Below are positions 47,618 to 58,133 of a stretch of 64,000 nucleotides of DNA, piece by piece (within the stretch, counting starts at the first letter, position 1; every line of letters starts with the position of its first letter). The DNA comes from Prinsepia uniflora (taxonomy: Eukaryota > Streptophyta > Magnoliopsida > Rosales > Rosaceae). The position numbers were made by a program, and so were the translations under genes. Location: the NCBI GenBank assembly GCA_032719365.1, contig CM064872.1, positions 16,585,572-16,649,571 of the forward strand. Reading direction: 5' to 3'. Below the pieces are notes generated by a model. The model was not told where the DNA came from. It ran no database searches and saw nothing but the letters and a program-made list of their open reading frames with translations.

Positions 47618-50151
47618 GAGAGGTATGAAGAGCAATATACTGATCTTTTTGAGGTTTTTTTTTTTTTTTTTTTTTTTTTTCTTGTTCTTTTAGCCCTTAT
47701 ATGTAAATGATCTATGCCCTTGTCTTACGATGATGAGTCCTTTTGTAAATATTGTTGTTCAGTTTCTGTATATTTGTTGTATCCATGGGAGCCTTTTTTG
47801 CAGCAACAATCGAATAATCAAAATTTTCTTTTACTACTATATTATGTATGACTTGAAATACCGTCAGTGTTATCCCGGGTGGAGCAAAAGTTCTCTCTCC
47901 CTAGGGGTTATGCAATTTTGTGATGGTGGGAAACTGGGAAACGAATCAGCGAAGTTGTCTTTCATCGATATATGTGAGCAAGAAGCAACAGTTGCTTTAT
48001 TTCCAAGCAAAAAGCAATTCTCGTGTAAGCAAAAAGTGAACATTTCCCAACTTTGGTTTTTGCTTCAAAATTCCTGGTAAAATGTTTGTTTAGGAATTGA
48101 GATTCCACAAATGGGGATATCGACATCATTTTATCCAAAGTTGAAACCTTTAACCATACGACGACTATTGAGTTCATTTCGTGACTTCTTATCACTTGAG
48201 CTTGAGGGCACAGGTAGTTACTCCTAACTATGGTTTATATAACATTAATCAGAAAGGTTAAGTAGCTATTCCATTCTAACTAATGCATTTAATTAATGAA
48301 TAGTTCAGTGTAAAAATGTGATAATCAGAACGGTTCTGGTCCTAATTACTCATAGATTATCTAGTCAAGGTACATTCATAGAGTGGCTTATTATTTCGAG
48401 AAGACAACAAAACCAATTAACATGGGACGTTTATGGTTGCACTTGCAAAATAGCAAAGTGGGGCTTCACTAAAAGTAGTGTCTTTTGCTTCACCTAACCA
48501 AATTATTGAGTTGGAACTCTCTGCATCATTTTGGTTCTAAAAACGTTAAAACTTATGAGGTGGTATGAATTTTCTACCCACTCATCCTTGTCACCCTCCA
48601 CTACTTTGAATTGCAAACGTTCAAAATCATCCATTCAAATAAGAATTGCTTTCATTTCTAATTCCATTATTTGATTCTCAAAATCTGACTTGTTCTTTCC
48701 AATGAACTCCTTGCTCTCAGTTGGCAGCGGATACTAGCAGCCTTTCGCTATCCGCTGTTCTTCTAAGCGCTGTTCTATAGAAGGTTAGAGTAACAAAAGG
48801 ACTCCTTCCTCTCTCGGGAGGCAGACCACGTTCCAAGCCACCTTGGCAGCCTTAGAGATCCTAACTGCACCATGCCAGAGTAAAGTTCTAAGGATCTGGT
48901 CAATAACCTTGCACACTTCCTTCAGGGGGACGGACGGGCTTTGGCACACAAAGTTCGAGGCTAGAATCTTCTATCCTAGCGTGCACTAAACCTGCAGTCA
49001 ACTAGCCACTTGCGTCAGGGCTAGCTTGTCTCCTGAAAGAAGCATCCTCTTGGATGGCCCATAGCTCAAGGTCGGCGCTGATCCAATGATCCTAACCGTC
49101 TGTTGTAGACTTCCAAAACGACTTTGATTTATGTAAAGTTATAGACAAGGCACTGGAGAGCGAAGATTACAAGTGGAAAAACATGGCCTGAGGAGTTTAA
49201 GATCACTGTACTAATAACAAATTCTATGTAGTATACCGAAAAATCTATGCGGAAATGGATGCAACAGTGCCTTGCAGAACCCAATAGAGAACTCCAAATC
49301 CAGCAAGATGAGAAAATTGGTCAAGACACAAGCAAACTCGGCTTATGTTGCATCTAAGCAATCTTTAGCTTGACCTCTTCCAATGCTACTCGGAGTACCA
49401 ACATGTGTATCAAGTACCAACCCGCACTTGCTAACTTCAAACTATAAAATGTCGTTTAAAAAAACTATTGACACACAAAAACCTCCGATTCATCCATGGA
49501 TAATGCTTGATTACATGCCTAGTACTCCCAATGCTAATTCGAAAAAATTTCCGGCCCTAGTATCTTGTTCCCTACCGCTCAATGCAAATGAGATGAGCTA
49601 GAATAAAAACTTAATGATCCTCACTCACAAACAATGCTCTACCCAGGGCATCATAATTCAGCAACAAAGAAATCGCTACATTAGCCATGGCTTCAAGAAT
49701 CAATCTCGGGAATCTAGAAGTGGATTAAGTGAAGAATTCATCAGAATTACACCTGTATGAGCAGATAAACTGAAGGGTTTGGAGGGGAAAAAAAAAGAGG
49801 ACAAAATGATAGATGTCCCTCAATCTGTGTATATCAAATTAAATATTTTACAGTGATGGTTTTACTTCTTCCACAGGCAAATAACATGGCAATCAAACAC
49901 ATGAACCATGAAAGAATCCACGCATACAAAAAACTAAAGTCTACAGAACCTCTGTACAAAAGTTATTACAGCAAAAGATAGATGGATTGAAAAATAGCTA
50001 GCATTCACGAAACCTGTGTTTTTATAACATTAACACCAGAAAAATAAATAGTTACCATCATCAAGCTACATTTTTTTTTTCTTCCCATTTCAACATTAGA
50101 CCAACTAGTCCTTGATTTAAAAAAAAAAGAAGCAAAGGGCTTACCTGTTTA
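47618..50151. other. Intergenic region with 3' UTRs of KING1 and EXO70
   Basis: A long poly-T (about 47655-47680) lies in the KING1 3' UTR. A GC-richer block at 48715-49120 holds a perfect AGCGGATA/TATCCGCT hairpin near 48726-48756 but no reading frame I recognise. From about 49740 to 50151 lies the probable EXO70 3' UTR intron. Confidence 0.45.
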
Positions 50152-52098
50152 CTATGTACTTTTTCTTCTCAAATGGTGCAGAACACAAGGTGTCCCTTCA
50201 AACAAATCCAATACATAGCTCTCTAAATCATCTGCTGTGTACTTAATATACTTCCCAGCATGCCTCCCACTCTCTAGCTGACTCCCAAATCTTCCCATAA
50301 ACGATCTGTATGCCGGAATCACCTTCTCAGATATAGATATCCGAAGCTCCTCCCGAAGTTGAGCGTCTGGGACCTTCCAAGCTGTCTGAATTCTATAGAT
50401 ATCTTCGAAGTTTACATTGAAGTTCTTAAACCTCTCTTTCAAAGCCATCCTCGAAGCATTGCTAGTACTCCCACCAATCCCTTCGTCTTTCAAACAAGAC
50501 AATACCTTACTCCAAGCAGCTCTAAGATACCCAGTAGCATACTGGCGCACCTGACCCCGGCGTTTGCGAACCCACTGATCTCCCAAGAGCTTTCTAATCT
50601 CGGAATCCTTCACTTTCTGAACTATGTACTGAATGTTGTTCATCAAAAACACATGCTGCATTGCTCCATCATCATAAACTCTAGACTTCTCTTGTAGATT
50701 GGACTCCAAATTCGAAATCAATAAAAACAATCTACGTCCTATGGGAGACATGCTTTCTATGCCCAAATCATCATTTGGCGACCCTTGCAACTTTTGTAAC
50801 TCTTCTTCACCAGTATCCAAAAGTGAGTTTAGAGAATCACTATAATCAACCAACAATCTAACATAGTTCATCACATACCGGGTAAGCGGGTGAATTTCAC
50901 CACTTAGCATTGGTTTCTTACTGGCCTCACTCTGAACAGCATTTTCAAACTCTGCAAATGTCCCTATGGCTGCAACACCAAGCCCATCCAACACTACCCT
51001 GGCCTCATCAACCACATATTCATCAGTCACCATTTGTTGCAAGTACGGCAACACATCAGCCATCGCATCATACATGTCAAGTATCCTAAACAGCTTTTCC
51101 GGGGACTTCCGGCAGATTGCCACTGCATCTCCAAATTTCAAGAGCTGCATAGTACAACCCTTAGCAGTCTCATTGAAGCAAATCTCCCTAATTTCATCAG
51201 TCCCCTCAAAGATCTGATCACAAAGCCTCCTTTCGCCAGTTAACAGAACCTTAACGCCGACTTTCACAGCTTGGATCCACTTCTTCATCTTCTCATCCAA
51301 AATTTTCCACTCAGTCCTTTGAACCTCCTCAATGCTCAGCTTCTCAATCCCAAGAATCACCAAACACTCGTCTAAAGCGTCACGCCTGACATTGATGTAC
51401 ACCTGAATACACTCCTTTTCATAACCCGACCGAATCATACGCTCGGCGATCTCCTTCAGTTCGACGACGGCGTCGGGATGTATTAAATCCACTTCTGTTT
51501 CACCGAGGCTGGCACCGCGTGCGTGGAACCGGCCGGCGTCTCGCTCCTCTCCGAAACTCTCAAAATCCTCGTCGATTTCACCGTCGTTGGACGCAAACGA
51601 TAGCGAGACCCTACGGATCGAGCCGTAGAGCCGCTCCGAGTCGAGAGGAACCGTGTTTCGGATCAGAATATGGCGGAACTCGTCCTCAAGCCGAGTCATC
51701 GCAATTTGGAGCGCGTTCTCAGCCCGGTCCACGAATTCATTACCCGGCCGAACCGAAAGCCCCACCATGAGGCTCAGGATCTCATCGACGGCCGATAAAT
51801 ACTCGCTGGCTTCTTCCGGCGACTCCTCCCAAGGTACCGAGTGTCCGTGAGCTTCAGAATTGGACTCCCACCGAAAAATTACCTTCTCAGCGGCCTCAAA
51901 TCGGTCGTCGTCGGCCTTCGAATCTTCTCCTCTGATCAAATCGGTGATGTTAGACAACCGGTTGTCGAAGCTGGAGAAGATCAAAAGCATATCCTCCCGT
52001 ACCTCTTTAGGAGTGTTGAGGCTCTTAACGATCTGCTGAGCCGTGGCGAGGACCCGGTCTTCCCCGCCACCGCCTATGCTCGTGGTGGTGGTTGTCAT
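50152..52098 (-). CDS. EXO70: Exocyst subunit EXO70, single coding exon, 648 aa
   Basis: An uninterrupted 648-codon frame. The N-terminal region starts with a Thr-rich stretch and has the EXO70 heptad-rich blocks (VLATAQQIVKSLN at about 16-28; AAEKVIFRW at about 69-77). The C-terminal Exo70 domain (Pfam Exo70, roughly residues 250-635) includes NYVRLLVDY, FLMNNIQYIVQKV and the AGKYIKYTADDLE block near the end. EXO70 tethers secretory vesicles at the plasma membrane within the exocyst and binds phosphoinositides through basic C-terminal residues. The absence of coding introns argues against the intron-rich EXO70A group and fits the expanded EXO70.2 clade; D- or F-type is my best guess. A consensus donor CAG|GTAAGC follows the stop by eight bases, so a 3' UTR intron is likely. 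The frame appears fully intact. Confidence 0.93.
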   Translation of the reverse strand: MTTTTTSIGGGGEDRVLATAQQIVKSLNTPKEVREDMLLIFSSFDNRLSNITDLIRGEDSKADDDRFEAAEKVIFRWESNSEAHGHSVPWEESPEEASEYLSAVDEILSLMVGLSVRPGNEFVDRAENALQIAMTRLEDEFRHILIRNTVPLDSERLYGSIRRVSLSFASNDGEIDEDFESFGEERDAGRFHARGASLGETEVDLIHPDAVVELKEIAERMIRSGYEKECIQVYINVRRDALDECLVILGIEKLSIEEVQRTEWKILDEKMKKWIQAVKVGVKVLLTGERRLCDQIFEGTDEIREICFNETAKGCTMQLLKFGDAVAICRKSPEKLFRILDMYDAMADVLPYLQQMVTDEYVVDEARVVLDGLGVAAIGTFAEFENAVQSEASKKPMLSGEIHPLTRYVMNYVRLLVDYSDSLNSLLDTGEEELQKLQGSPNDDLGIESMSPIGRRLFLLISNLESNLQEKSRVYDDGAMQHVFLMNNIQYIVQKVKDSEIRKLLGDQWVRKRRGQVRQYATGYLRAAWSKVLSCLKDEGIGGSTSNASRMALKERFKNFNVNFEDIYRIQTAWKVPDAQLREELRISISEKVIPAYRSFMGRFGSQLESGRHAGKYIKYTADDLESYVLDLFEGTPCVLHHLRRKST

Positions 52099-52690
52099 TT
52101 CAGTGGGCGTTTAGCTGCTAGGGTTTGAGACAAGAGGTCGCTGCGTTTGGGAAATGGATAAAGTACAGAGGGAGTATTAGGATTTGGATTTGGAAAACCT
52201 GGAATTGTGGGCGGCGAAGACCATTTGGTGGCGGCAGGGTTGGTGATTGGGGGATGTTTGGTTAAGGGTGTAGAAGTGTTCGTCTTTGTTTTTCAGTATG
52301 CAACTGAAATGACCAAAGTGTCTGATTGCTTGGCGGGCTGCTTCGGTTTTGGACAAGAAAAAGAGGAAGAGAGAAAAAGAAAAGAGAGATGAGTGAGTTT
52401 GGAGCTCCTTATCGTGCTTTGAACTTGGAGTGTTCGACGGGATCGGGTGCGTTGCTGAGCACGGCTGTTAACCTGCGGCCTAGTTCAGTTTCTTCTCCAT
52501 TTCCAATTTGATTGGGTCAAATGGGCTCGGGCCCACTATTTAACCAACATGGTCCTCCTTTTTGCCACGAGAGGAAGGAATTTTTAAGTGGACCATGAAT
52601 TTTTGTTATTTGTTAATATAAATATATAATGCATTCACACTATTCACATAAATAAAAGAGGAATGCTAATAATTTTTCATGGAAAAAATG

Positions 52691-53420
52691 AGGGGTGGGC
52701 ACGAATTCGTTAAAATTACTAACTGATTCACTTCAAATTTTCATTTATCCAACGGTTTAAGTTTGACTAGATAAAAATCAAACGGTTTGAGAATCCAAAC
52801 CGCTTCGTTAATAACGATTTGGATTTTCATTTTCATTTTGAAAATCCGTTAAATCTAAAAATGATTGTTAAGAGATATATTAATTTTTAAATATATTATT
52901 AATAAAAAATAAAAATAATAAAAATAAAAAGATACCCAAATATATACAGATAAACATATGTATACTTAGATAAAAATATAATAAAAGATTATTAAGTGGT
53001 AATATTTGTTTGCTAAATCTTAATATAATGGTAATGTTTGCAATCTAATTCTCCACAAAATTAATATACAAAATATTAAGTATTGATTATTCTTTTTTGT
53101 ATCCTTACTTATTTTTTTTAATTTTTTTTAATATCCTTACGGTTTTTTTATATCACTGCTGTTTTTTTAAAATACTTGCTGTTCTCTAATACTCTTGCTG
53201 TTTTTTTGAATATATTTGTTGTTTTTTTAATATACTTGCTGTTTTTTTATGTCTAAACGGTTTCAAACTGTTTCAATCCAAACCGAACCATTATTAACGG
53301 TTTGGATCGAAACGGTTTCATTTCTAATTTTAGAAAATCCAAACTGTATCGAACCGTTAAAATCATAACGGTTTAGATTTGGATATTACCAATATCTGTA
53401 TCGAACCGCACCATACCCAG
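52691..53420. mobile_element. Foldback-like repeat rich in AACGGTTT motifs
   Basis: The left end GGGGTGGGCACG and the right end CGCACCATACCCAG are roughly inverted. Both flanks are filled with direct and inverted copies of AACGGTTT/AAACCGTT and TCCAAACCG, while the centre holds a degenerate array of TTGCTGTTTTTTTAA units (about 53095-53245). This is the layout of a non-autonomous foldback or MITE-type element. I saw no clear TSD and no coding sequence. Confidence 0.5.
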
Positions 53421-54096
53421 AAAAAAATTATCTTTCATTTTTATTTCTCTTAGAATCTTCTATTTGATTATTGGAAAATATTTTTTTAATAATTTACCAA
53501 TTGCATTATACATTATAATTTATTATTAGAACATCTTTATTGAACTTCTAAAACTAATTTCTTTACAAAAAAATAATTAAATCTGAAATAATTAATTATA
53601 TAATTATTGTTCAATACATAAAAGAATATTTTAAAAAATTAATTACACATTAGGAAGAACCAATTTTTTTTTAAAAAAATTCAATATACCTTATTATATC
53701 TTTATGTTGCTTATTTTGTTTATTATAGGTAAGTGATAGACGTATAAAATAAAGAAATTTAAAATGTATACGAAAAAGAAAAATATTCATATGTTCTATG
53801 CAAGAAACAAGAAAGTAGTTTGATTTACGAACTTATAATTGAAATATAAATTATTATTTTTTAGCTTTAGTTTGGATTAACAATTTGAAATGAGGGGTAT
53901 ATTTTAGGATTATTAGGAAAAATAGTAGTTTTACCTTCATTTTTCATTAATCTAACAAATTTAATCACTTAAAATGACATGTTTATTGCTAAAATCTGGT
54001 AATCTACTCAACCTTTCATAGCACTAACTACTTAAAATTCTAAAATGCCGTAGAGTTGTTAGTACAACTTGAAATTCTCAAGAAAGAAAAAGAAAA

Positions 54097-54255
54097 TAGA
54101 TTAGCTTTTTTTGTTTTTGTTTTTAGAAGATAAAAAATATAAAGAGAGAATCCCCTAAAACAGCTTTCATCAAACAAGAAAATGGATAAGTTTTTTTTCT
54201 TTAGAAGAAAATAAAATACAAAGAGAGAATCCCCTAAAACAGCTTTCATCAAACA
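54097..54255. repeat. Tandem duplication of about 79 bp
   Basis: GAGAGAATCCCCTAAAACAG occurs at 54144 and 54223, each followed by CTTTCATCAAACA and preceded by a T-rich segment and TTTAGAAGA. The period is 79 bp, and the copies differ mostly in the T-rich part. Confidence 0.8.
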
Positions 54256-56740
54256 TGTTGAGACACCAAACGGACCACGGCATGGAGCCTTAGCAAATTA
54301 AATAGTATTAATGAAATGCATGTAGGGGGGTAAAATTGAAGTGCAAATGAAAATATTTCAACGGCATAAAATTATTAAATTTATTCGAAGTACAAAATAG
54401 GACAAACGTTAAATAGTGAAATTAATACCCAATGTGTATCTCCATTCTTAAAAAAATATCAATTTACTGTTTAAAATGGTGGCCTCTTAGTCCACTTAGA
54501 CGACGTTTAGGCGTTCGAAGGTGAAAAACCATTCCGCATAATGACTAAACGCCTAATGGATTTATATGTACATCCTTATATATATTTTTGTTATATAAGT
54601 TCTTATATATATATATATATAGTTAAATAAATTATTTTATTTATCAAATACTTAGTTAATAATATAAATATTAATTAAAATAAAGATAATAAAATATAAA
54701 AAACATAAAATGTTATATAATAAAATTAATAAAAAAAACTTTATATTTTCAGCATTTATGATTCTTAATTCAATTTACTTATCTAGATAATTAATTTTTA
54801 TTCTAAAATTATTTGATATTCATTATATTATCAATTTATTGAATTTTGTTTTTTTTTTTTAAAAAAAAACCACCTAAACACTAAGCCCCTATCGACTGCC
54901 CTATGAACGCCTAGTGCCGTTTTAAGTCTCGATAAAAATTGAAAAACCAGATATCTTCAATTTCATTTTTCTCATGAATGTTATTGGATAAATAAAACTG
55001 GATTAAAAAATATCATTTTCTCTGACAAAGGAAAATAAAACAGATTTCATTGTTTTTCTTTAAATTCTTCTTCTTGTTCTTTGCTCAAAATGACGACAGG
55101 ATATATTCGTCGTCGGATTATGTCACGAATATGACTTCTCATTAGTTGACCCAAAAAAAAACTAAGAGACCCAACTTTCTTTTTCTTCTTTTAATCTTGA
55201 AATTATCTTCTGGATTTTAAAAAATAAAATAAAAAACTACACTTCCTTACCAAACACGTTACATTTTATATTCATAAATCGCCAAATACAATGTGACGGT
55301 TCTGAATTCCTAATCGTCATGTGGTTCCAAAATGTTAGTACTTTATTTTTTCTTTACCGTCTTAGTATTTAGTACTTCACTTATTTTATAATACCTCCAT
55401 TTAGATATTCATATTATTTCATAATTAAATTATATAAAATTAATTATAACACATAAATTACTAACAACAAATAATAATATTAATATTAATTATCAATATT
55501 ATCCCACAAGATTACCAATATCCTAAAAGATTGCACGTTAGATTTTGATTTCTCATCTATATTATTTTATATATCCATGTGTACCAGTGAAATTAGATTT
55601 GCACACCCACAATTTAAAATTTGGTCACCAATAAACTAATTTCTAAATATCTAAAAAAAGCCCGCACCTAATTTTCTTGGCCTCAAGTTGCTTAATTGTC
55701 CTAATCTATCCTCAATTATGAGATATTTTTATAATCCCATTAATTAATTAAATTTAGAAATTGTTGCTCGGGTTGTCACTCTCCCACAATTTTCTAATTT
55801 TAGGGCTGCAGTTTGATTGGTTGGAAAACAAAAGCTTGACCATGACTCCACAAGCCAAAGACAGAATAAAGTCTAAAACCATCCATCCTTCAGTTTCAGA
55901 CGTGACAAATAAAGTAAATACTGAATGCCAGATATTAAGTTCCTTCCTGGAATCAAGAATTGCATCAGACAAAAGCCCAACAGAATTTTCTCATCAAAAT
56001 GGTATGCCATTGAGAAAGTTTAAAGAGGTCAATTTCGACAACCTTTTACATGGCACAATTAACATCAAAACTTCAGCCAACCACTGAGGTTTCTTTTGAA
56101 CTATTTTTTTCAATTGTAAGAAGAACACATGGAAACATCTAGGAAAGGAAAAAGGGGCACTCAACTATAGGTCACATATCAAACATTATTTGAGTCAAAA
56201 AGTGATCAAGATCATATAACTAATAAAGATACAATTACCGCACTTTTGTAACGGGAATAAGCAAGGAAATTAGGCTCCATAAAGTTGCATCTATCTCAAT
56301 CTGCATTACAGTAACCAGATTAAGAAGCTAAGCTAGCAATATACAAGCACAGATTAAAACATTTCATTTGTGTGGGTTTTAAAGGAGATAGAGATGGCAT
56401 GAAAAACTCAAATCTACTAGCTAGAAGGTAACTTAAATGAGCCAAATCTAGCATGCTTTTGACCATGTTTTTCTTGAAATTGAACATACTAAAAAAGAAT
56501 ACTTCATCTCCGAGTGGAGCTCTTGAGTTTTAGATGGCAAATCACCCTCTCTGTAGTTTTGGCATGGTGAAGTAAAAAGTAAAAAACTCGAGTCACAGAT
56601 GCCAGATTGGACCCCGCAAAAAAAAACACAAAAAATTGAACAAGTTCACATCTTTCAATTAGGCAAAGTTCGACACAAAAATGGTATCCTGAGAAATATT
56701 TGAACTAAGTCATACCGTTGTATCTGAGGCGCTGGATTAT

Positions 56741-57822
56741 CTACAACATATTCACTTCTTGAGAGAAAGGGTCATATGATGCCTCACCCTAAGAAGTAAA
56801 TGAAATGACCGGATCAAATTCCCAAAAGCCAAAGAGCTGCATTTTATACCACAAGAAGACCAAATTAAAAAGGAAAATGGCAAGCATGATGCTTACCACA
56901 GTAGACAATTGGTCCCTTATGCAATACATGGAATTGAGCATTGTTTCTAGACTATCATTAGATAATTCAAACCTAACTTCCGACTCTTTTGAGCGTGACT
57001 GTGAATCATTTAGAAGCTGCAGAAAAATCAATCATAAGTCAAAACAAATAACCAAATAAAACAACATCCTTGACCAAATTGAGAATTGCTTGCATTTTGC
57101 ATTTTCGCATATGATAATAATGTTACTTTCCAGTACCTTCAAGTTGATAACAGCCACGGGGTCGGTGGATTTAGGGTCTGGATTCGCCATGTCCCATGTC
57201 ATTGTCTTTAACCTTGGCAAAGCACCCTATTTATATCATTGAGTATACATATACAACATTTCATTAACCTAATGTTTACCCAGTAATTCAATGTGTTTTA
57301 CATACAAATGTCGAAAATTCGTGAAGTCTGAAACTTGAACCTGGTCCTTGAGAGCATCCTGCTGCCATTCTAGTTGAAATTTCTGCAGCAAAAGCGTCAA
57401 CAGCATCTGTAACTCAGGCAAAACCTCACTGGGAAACAGCTTCTGAATCTCATCCCTCTTGATGTTATCGTAAACGCATCTCCGAATCAACATGCGAAGG
57501 CATACCAAAAGCTGCCCCAAAAAAAAAAAAAGAAGCAGACTTTTACAAATTACCCAAATGAAATTCAGCTGCAAATACCCAATAAAAACGCCAAAATAAA
57601 AAAAAAAATCGAAATTCAGAACACAAAAGAGTGAGAAAGCGAGTGTACGGGGTCGATGTCCGATTCGTTCTGGAGCTGGAGGATATCTCGGATAATGTCT
57701 CGGTCGGCCAAGTCAAGACCGGTTTTTCGGGTCCTCCAAAGGGCCTGAAGAATGTACTCCACCGAATCCTTCGAATTGGCTCGGACAAGTAGAGGCAAAT
57801 GGCTCCATAGCGTGTGCTCCAT
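56741..57822 (-). CDS. COMMD9: COMM domain-containing protein 9-like, 200 aa, five exons
   Basis: Exons by eye: 57822-57649, 57511-57341, 57226-57137, 57016-56897 and 56788-56741. All introns are phase 0 and the total is 200 codons plus TAG; human COMMD9 has 198. Residues 1-115 are helical (MEHTLWSHLPLLVRANSKDS start; LFPSEVLPELQMLL at about 84-97). The COMM domain follows from about residue 115: Leu-Pro-Arg-Leu, a Trp, then near the end LSNDSLETMLNSMYCIRDQL, which aligns closely with the same block of COMMD9. COMMD proteins form a hetero-decamer that works with CCDC22/CCDC93 and retriever in endosomal cargo recycling; the role in plants is little studied. The second donor (CAG|GTTCAA) is weak but gives the best family fit. 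The last short exon is the least certain. Confidence 0.82.
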
Positions 57823-58133
57823 GGCTCGTCAAGCTCAGAAACCGATGCACTAGCTCACCTCAATGTCAGAAATTGGCAAGGTTTTCGCGCCCTAGCAGAA
57901 GCCTGACTCTGCAGGGTTTAGCTTCTTGTCCTTCCTTGTGGAAGGCGAGCATCGAAAAGACGTGACGTGTGTGATTTTCTGTTAAAACTTAAAAGCTTTT
58001 ACTAATATTGCAGTTCAGACCCTGTTCTTTTTTCTTATTATCTTTGGAGGTCCCCTCATCAGTTGTTTTTTTTTTCCTGAACCCTCATCAGTTGTTTTCA
58101 AATACCCAAAATTCAATTTCAGCGACATCGGAA
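57823..58133. promoter_or_regulatory. 311-bp bidirectional promoter region
   Basis: The start codons of the COMMD9-like gene (minus) and snurportin (plus) are only 311 bp apart. Both 5' UTRs and both core promoters must fit here. No obvious TATA box is seen on either side, which is common for housekeeping pairs. Confidence 0.6.

Larger units (their letters stand above)
52099..56740. other. Long AT-rich intergenic region
   Basis: It holds the EXO70 promoter side (52099-52400), two repeat features listed separately, and long AT-rich tracts. The 108-codon frame at 55761-56087 is near the 3' end of the COMMD9-like gene and matches nothing I know. No gene is supported. Confidence 0.5.

Noticed and set aside
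55761..56087. 108-codon frame near the COMMD9-like 3' end
   Set aside because: It does not resemble a known protein and lies in AT-rich DNA; no supported start context or introns.
57600..57648. Read-through extension of COMMD9-like exon 1 to the in-frame stop
   Set aside because: The codons after 57649 do not fit the family, and a GT donor at 57648 with the next exon at 57511 restores it.
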